A stretch of DNA of 64,000 bases from Enterococcus villorum. Its GTDB lineage: Bacteria > Bacillota > Bacilli > Lactobacillales > Enterococcaceae. The notes beneath the pieces are model-generated. The model was not told the origin of the DNA. It worked only from the letters and a program-made list of their open reading frames with translations, and ran no database searches. The position numbers and the translations under genes are program-made. The stretch is taken from NCBI RefSeq assembly GCF_007990225.1, contig NZ_BJWF01000005.1, positions 1 through 64,000 of the forward strand, written 5' to 3'. Below, piece by piece: positions 59,610 through 64,000 of the stretch. The first letter of the stretch is position 1. Each line of letters starts with the position of its first letter.

Positions 59610-61307
59610 TCAATATGAAAATGACCGTTTTGTTGCTCGTCCCACGCCATTCATTATCAACATTCTTGCTGTCTTATCAATTGACAATTGATAAAAAGCT
59701 TCAAAATCAACACTAGTGTCTTTAGTAAATGCACAAGTTCCAACTATCATTTTCAAAGTACCGAGATTTCTCACCGTTTCCCAATGTTCATGCCCGCAAA
59801 TGTAGGCAATAATGACACCTGGTCCTTTTGTGCTAAAATCAAATACTTCACTTCCTGTAACGGACTCCGATGGTTCTCCAGTTAGCGAATCATAATCAAT
59901 GGTTACTGACACACCTTGTTTAAACCCATCAATAAGTGTCCGTAATGCTGCAGTATTCCATACACCTGTTGCGGAATCATCTAATGGAATATGACCTACT
60001 AATAAAACATGATAGCTACGATCTAAGTTCGTGAGGAAAGTACCGAAGTCTTTCAATTGTTCTGCTCCGATTTTCCCTATTTCCCCATCTTTTGTATGGC
60101 CACTGAATTCTTTATACTGACCGTTGCTATCAAGTGCATCACTATAATCATCTGTATCAATGCGATAGATTGCAATTCCTTTATCTGGGAATAAACGACC
60201 ACCGAATGTGCCATTATATAAATGGTGCATATCCGCACTATTTAAACAAGTTTCTGGTGTATGCCCTATCCAAGCATAAGGAATTTTTCCAGTATCATGA
60301 TTTCCACGACAAACGATGACGTCTTTTTTCCATACACTAGCAAAATTTGCGAAACGTTTTTGTATGGCCATTGAATGTGTTCGCCCAAAGTCACGAACAC
60401 CAATCTTGAACTCTCCTGTACGCCCACTATTACAATCACAGTTATCTCCACCGTAAACAGTCACATCACAGTGTTTGGCCATTTCTTTAAATTTTGCTAA
60501 AGTACTCCAACGCCTAGGATTCGTCGAACTATCTCCTGTTGTAAAAGCACTGTCTTTCCCCATCCCATCGACGTGAGTATCTGTGATGAACGCAACGTTA
60601 AATAACTGATGATCAATGTTGGCAATAACTTCATCAAAATTAGACGGAACAGAATATCCACCGTCTGTAATCTGTCGCACAGAACTAGACACAGAAAGTT
60701 TTTTATTTTGAATGTCATTTAAGCGATCAGCTAAACTATCATAATTTCCTTTCGCTTCATTCAGAATGTTAATGATCGTACCACCAGGATCTATGTTTTC
60801 CAGTAATTCACGATTCTCTTCTAACCACTGCTCCCAGTCATTTTTGCCCTGAACCATGTAATCTTTGAATTTTCTTAGCAAATCCTCAAAGGTCCACACA
60901 CAGCCAGAATCACGTAACTGGCTTCTAGATATTCCAGAAATGACTCGATAGGTAAAATCCTGTGTGCTAAATTGTTCACTCCAAGTTCCATCACCATTAA
61001 GTGATCGGAAACTGAAATGTGCGGTGTTTTCACCGCCCCATTGCCAGTCAGGCTCACTTAACGTATAAACAAGCCTTGCTTGTCCTGGACTGTATTCTTG
61101 TACTTTTTGTTCAACAGGTTGGTTTTCGCCAAATTTTGTTGTGTTAATAAAAAATGGCACTAGGCCATCGAATGTTTTTAGTTTGCCATGTTCCACCACT
61201 TCAACAACCAATTTTTGGGTTGAAACATCTCCTTGTCGAACTTGAATCATTCCCACATAATTATAGGGTTCTGTTGTGCTTAATATAACGTTCCATTTTG
61301 CCATCAA
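59610..61307 (-). CDS. Baseplate protein fused to a metallophosphoesterase
   Basis: 565 residues. Residues 1-145 are a BppU-type N-terminal domain (GMIQVRQGDVSTQKLVVEVV, PFFINTTKFGENQPVEQKVQEY). A helical linker covers about 145-205. From residue 237 there is a calcineurin-like metallophosphoesterase with all metal-binding motifs: DTH (243-245), GGDN (286-289), GNHD (335-338), VGHIP and CGHEHWE. In a tail-tip protein this could hydrolyse phosphodiesters of teichoic acid or another glycerol- or ribitol-phosphate polymer. No such activity is shown; it is inferred from the fold and location. Confidence 0.85.
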   Translation of the reverse strand: MMAKWNVILSTTEPYNYVGMIQVRQGDVSTQKLVVEVVEHGKLKTFDGLVPFFINTTKFGENQPVEQKVQEYSPGQARLVYTLSEPDWQWGGENTAHFSFRSLNGDGTWSEQFSTQDFTYRVISGISRSQLRDSGCVWTFEDLLRKFKDYMVQGKNDWEQWLEENRELLENIDPGGTIINILNEAKGNYDSLADRLNDIQNKKLSVSSSVRQITDGGYSVPSNFDEVIANIDHQLFNVAFITDTHVDGMGKDSAFTTGDSSTNPRRWSTLAKFKEMAKHCDVTVYGGDNCDCNSGRTGEFKIGVRDFGRTHSMAIQKRFANFASVWKKDVIVCRGNHDTGKIPYAWIGHTPETCLNSADMHHLYNGTFGGRLFPDKGIAIYRIDTDDYSDALDSNGQYKEFSGHTKDGEIGKIGAEQLKDFGTFLTNLDRSYHVLLVGHIPLDDSATGVWNTAALRTLIDGFKQGVSVTIDYDSLTGEPSESVTGSEVFDFSTKGPGVIIAYICGHEHWETVRNLGTLKMIVGTCAFTKDTSVDFEAFYQLSIDKTARMLIMNGVGRATKRSFSY

Positions 61308-61316
61308 ATCTCCTCC

Positions 61317-64000
61317 CTATTTTGGTGGTATGACAATGGAAGAAATTGCACTTGCACTATAATACTGGCGATCTAACTTTCCACAAATCATACCTAACTC
61401 TGTATTTTGTTCATAAGTTTGCATACGACCATTAGCTAAGCCTCGGATAACGCCAGTATGTCCATAAGTTCCATCTGCAAACCATGAACCCACTTGTCCA
61501 CCTCTTGCCCAATTAATAATTGCACCAACTACTAATTGATCGTATCTAGGGTTTTGAATCACTTTCCAACCAACAGCAGACCAATCATAGGCAATACCAA
61601 TATCAGATGCTGCAGAAGTATTTCCTATCACATGAGTTAAACCATATTTTGTTCCAGCACCCATGCCACAACCACCCAGATATCCTGAATATTCTGCAGA
61701 CAAACCATAACACTGACCATTACCAATTCGTTGTCCAATCAAAGACTCTAAATGTTTTATTCCTGCTTCTCCAGTAGCTCCTCCTGGTTTTAAATCTTTA
61801 AATTTGTTATACCAGTTAACTGCATAATCTTGACGTTCAGGATGTGTCGCTGCCGGACGTTCATAGTTTCGTTCAAAAGCATATGCTGCTTGTCTTGGAT
61901 CAGTACAGACCTTAAATCCATCAACCGTCGTAGGTTGTACTACGCCCATCCATTGTCCATTTGTAAATGTCCAAATAAGCAACCGAACTTGTGCATCTAA
62001 GCTCGTTATTGGTTCTTTAATACCTGCAGCATTAAATAAGTTTTGAACATAAACTTTTCCATCCCATGTTGCTGGACCAACAAGAGGATATGAAGAACCA
62101 TCCCACTGAACTAATCCGTATGCTGGTCCAGCTATTTGAACAGTATCAGGATCAAAAGTTCCTCCTGTTTCTTGTTGAATGTTCCCTAATATTCCACATG
62201 CAGATTGTTTCGTAAATCCGTTATTACACAAAATATCGTAAATTCTCCAAGCTCTCTTTTCTGCATCTGTTTTTAATTCACTAGGATACCCACCAGTAGA
62301 TTCTCCACCTCCTGATGGACCACCACCTTGTCCAGGAATTATTTCTTTTCTTTTAACTGTAAGTTTTCCTTGTACATCTAAGTCTCCAAAATAAATTGCT
62401 TTACCATTTCCTAATAAAACTAATCCTTTTCCTACTTTAGGAGAAATCAAAATATATTTGCCGTCTCCATTTGTACGAATAACTAAAGAATTATCTTCAA
62501 TAGGGGTTGGCGTAGAAGCCCCAGGAAAAGGATTACCAGCAGAATCAGTTGTTCCAATCGTTCCAATTGAACCCTTAGAATTCCAAAATTCCATACCTTT
62601 TTTGGTTAGCTCCATGATTTTTTTGTTTTCATTCCAAATTTGAAGTGTGCCTTTTACAAGTTTTAACACATCACCATAAGCATTAAAGGAAGTTTCGAAT
62701 ACTTCTGCATTTATTGTTCCTACTGTGATGAAGTCAGCAACAATTTCTCCTTTTGATGTGATAGCAATACCAAAAGGTCCATTTACGCCATTATCTGAAT
62801 AACCTAACCCATTCAAATTCCAGCGCCACACACGTTTTGCACTCGCTACGTCATCGGTATCCATTATAAGTATCTCGGATGGTGCTTTCTCTGGACGAAA
62901 AACGACATGTCCACCAGAATTCCCAGTAATCCATGCCGTTGCATTGAGTACGTTTTGCACTAATGTTTCTGTCCGATTATCAATTTTCTTTTTGAGTTCT
63001 TGAGTTTGAGAATTCATTGTAGAAGTATAAAGAGATAAGTCATTTCCTAAAACTAAATTCTTATACTTGCCAAGTGTAGGAAAATAGGTGTATTCCACTA
63101 CTCGCTCAGCGATTTCAATATCAAGCTGTTTTGCTCTTACATGAACAACATCACCAAAGCTTAGAGTTGAAAGCTTTTGATACATTTCACCGTATTCCAG
63201 AGTATGCTCCAACGAAACCATGCTTACCGTATGAGTCGCTTTAGGTTCATGAATACGGTCTTTATCAAACAATGTGTTACCCCATTTGATAAGGTCATCC
63301 ACTGTTTTACAATCCGAATTTTCTCTTTTACCTATACGCCGATTTTCATCCGTTACTCCATCTATTTCTAAAAATCCATAGGTGATAGGGTCTTTATCTT
63401 CGTTATAATCATTGTCAGGAACACCACCAACCAGAAATAGACTGTTTACAATAGATTCTTCGTCTATTTCTTCCTCAATAGCTTCGAGATTTAAGCCAAA
63501 ATCAATTCTAAATCCATTATCAGCTCCAATTTGTTTGACTAGATTCAAATCATAATTATTCATGTCTAATTCTGCGCTGGCAACACCTACTAGATTTTGA
63601 TTACCATTGTTTGAACCAATGATAGCTTCTACTGGAGCAACTTGCTTTGCAGTGAACTGATGTATTGTTCCAACATTTGAAAGATAATTGAATTTTTGTG
63701 AGAATGCCAAACTGGATTTTAGATTGTTCATGATCTGTGTTCCATTGCCATTATCTGTGAAAGACTCAATAATAAAATTTTTATTGGCCATAAAGCCAAT
63801 ATGCCTTGCCGTTACTGAAATAGAAGTCAGATTTTTTTTGACATTGTATATTTCAAAATACTGCCATGATCCATCTGGCACCTTTGCTTTTAAAAAATTT
63901 CCTTTTTTTAAATATGATCGATACTGACCATTTTTGGCATAATTTCCATAAAAACGATATTGACCATTCAATACTCGGTTAATCTCTGGCAAATCTTCCC
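61317..64000 (-). CDS. Phage tail protein with lysozyme-like and CHAP domains, 5' end outside window
   Basis: About 894 residues are inside the window; the frame continues past 64000. The first 400 or so residues match the phage tail spike/minor structural (Prophage_tail) family (NYAKNGQYRSYLKKGNFLKA, DNGFRIDFGLNLEAIEEE). A Gly-rich hinge lies near residue 555-570. A tail lysozyme domain runs from about 571 to 735 with catalytic Glu in GILGNIQQETGG (about 608). It is followed by a CHAP peptidase domain, Cys near 761 in GQCYGLS and His near 845 in YGHTGVI. It would locally open the cell wall during DNA injection. Confidence 0.9.
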   Translation of the reverse strand, partial: EDLPEINRVLNGQYRFYGNYAKNGQYRSYLKKGNFLKAKVPDGSWQYFEIYNVKKNLTSISVTARHIGFMANKNFIIESFTDNGNGTQIMNNLKSSLAFSQKFNYLSNVGTIHQFTAKQVAPVEAIIGSNNGNQNLVGVASAELDMNNYDLNLVKQIGADNGFRIDFGLNLEAIEEEIDEESIVNSLFLVGGVPDNDYNEDKDPITYGFLEIDGVTDENRRIGKRENSDCKTVDDLIKWGNTLFDKDRIHEPKATHTVSMVSLEHTLEYGEMYQKLSTLSFGDVVHVRAKQLDIEIAERVVEYTYFPTLGKYKNLVLGNDLSLYTSTMNSQTQELKKKIDNRTETLVQNVLNATAWITGNSGGHVVFRPEKAPSEILIMDTDDVASAKRVWRWNLNGLGYSDNGVNGPFGIAITSKGEIVADFITVGTINAEVFETSFNAYGDVLKLVKGTLQIWNENKKIMELTKKGMEFWNSKGSIGTIGTTDSAGNPFPGASTPTPIEDNSLVIRTNGDGKYILISPKVGKGLVLLGNGKAIYFGDLDVQGKLTVKRKEIIPGQGGGPSGGGESTGGYPSELKTDAEKRAWRIYDILCNNGFTKQSACGILGNIQQETGGTFDPDTVQIAGPAYGLVQWDGSSYPLVGPATWDGKVYVQNLFNAAGIKEPITSLDAQVRLLIWTFTNGQWMGVVQPTTVDGFKVCTDPRQAAYAFERNYERPAATHPERQDYAVNWYNKFKDLKPGGATGEAGIKHLESLIGQRIGNGQCYGLSAEYSGYLGGCGMGAGTKYGLTHVIGNTSAASDIGIAYDWSAVGWKVIQNPRYDQLVVGAIINWARGGQVGSWFADGTYGHTGVIRGLANGRMQTYEQNTELGMICGKLDRQYYSASAISSIVIPPK

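Larger units (their letters stand above)
53481..64000 (-). mobile_element. Late region of a prophage, continuing past the window
   Basis: Seven complete or partial genes, all leftward: tail lysin, baseplate-phosphoesterase protein, unknown protein, BppU baseplate protein, holin, glycosyltransferase, endolysin. This is the tail-to-lysis end of a siphophage. All frames are intact, unlike the module to its left. The attachment site should lie to the left of the endolysin, and the remaining structural and control genes beyond 64000. Confidence 0.88.

Overview
The window reads as a chromosomal segment of an Enterococcus or a close low-GC lactic relative. The support is the gene order rpsB-tsf-pyrH-frr-uppS-cdsA-rseP-proS-polC-rimP-nusA-ylxR-ylxQ-infB-rbfA, the low GC content, an arginine deiminase operon with a divergent Crp/Fnr regulator, a DUF3042 small protein, and an enterococcal-style siphophage tail and lysis module. 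I do not assign a species.

Layout. 1-991: the start of a secreted surface protein read leftward, cut by the window edge. 1752-22306: the conserved translation, replication and envelope cluster, all leftward. It is interrupted between proS and polC by an accessory block of an HxlR-type regulator and two oxidoreductases. 22639-23136: four tandem 124-125 bp units, each foldable into a long hairpin whose arms differ between units but keep pairing; no gene explains them. 23215-30507: an arginine region with ArgR, ArgS behind a T-box, arcC-arcB-arcA and an ArcR-like regulator. 30709-33454: the tsaB-rimI-rimI-tsaD operon. 33601-37101: galE-galT-galR. 37331-42671: small housekeeping genes (DUF3042, a FAD/NAD protein, a rhodanese-fold protein, glucokinase, YqgQ, rhomboid, 5-formyl-THF cyclo-ligase). 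42800-46692: a Fur-box-controlled siderophore ABC importer. 46855-50313: dihydrofolate reductase, L33, a YdaT-like protein and asparagine synthetase.

50637-64000 is phage DNA. The left part (50637-53260) is a decayed lysogeny module: antirepressor, Xre repressor, ImmA peptidase and integrase are all broken, while one gene in the middle (zinc ribbon, glycine-rich segment, SHOCT domain) is intact. The right part (53481 to the window end) is the late end of a second, apparently intact prophage read leftward: tail lysin, baseplate protein fused to a metallophosphoesterase, a protein of unknown function, a BppU-type baseplate protein, a BhlA-type holin, an AT-rich DUF6056-like membrane glycosyltransferase with its own promoter and terminator, and a Sec-exported amidase endolysin.

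The items most worth following up are the covarying tandem hairpin array at 22639-23136, the glycosyltransferase moron inside the phage lysis cassette, the baseplate-phosphoesterase fusion, and the intact SHOCT gene in a dead lysogeny module. Several start codons were reset using ribosome binding sites (rpsB, pyrH, uppS, proS, argF/arcB, arcR, glk, rhomboid, hxlR, SDR, the iron-transporter ATPase and its binding protein). Three genes appear to use TTG starts.
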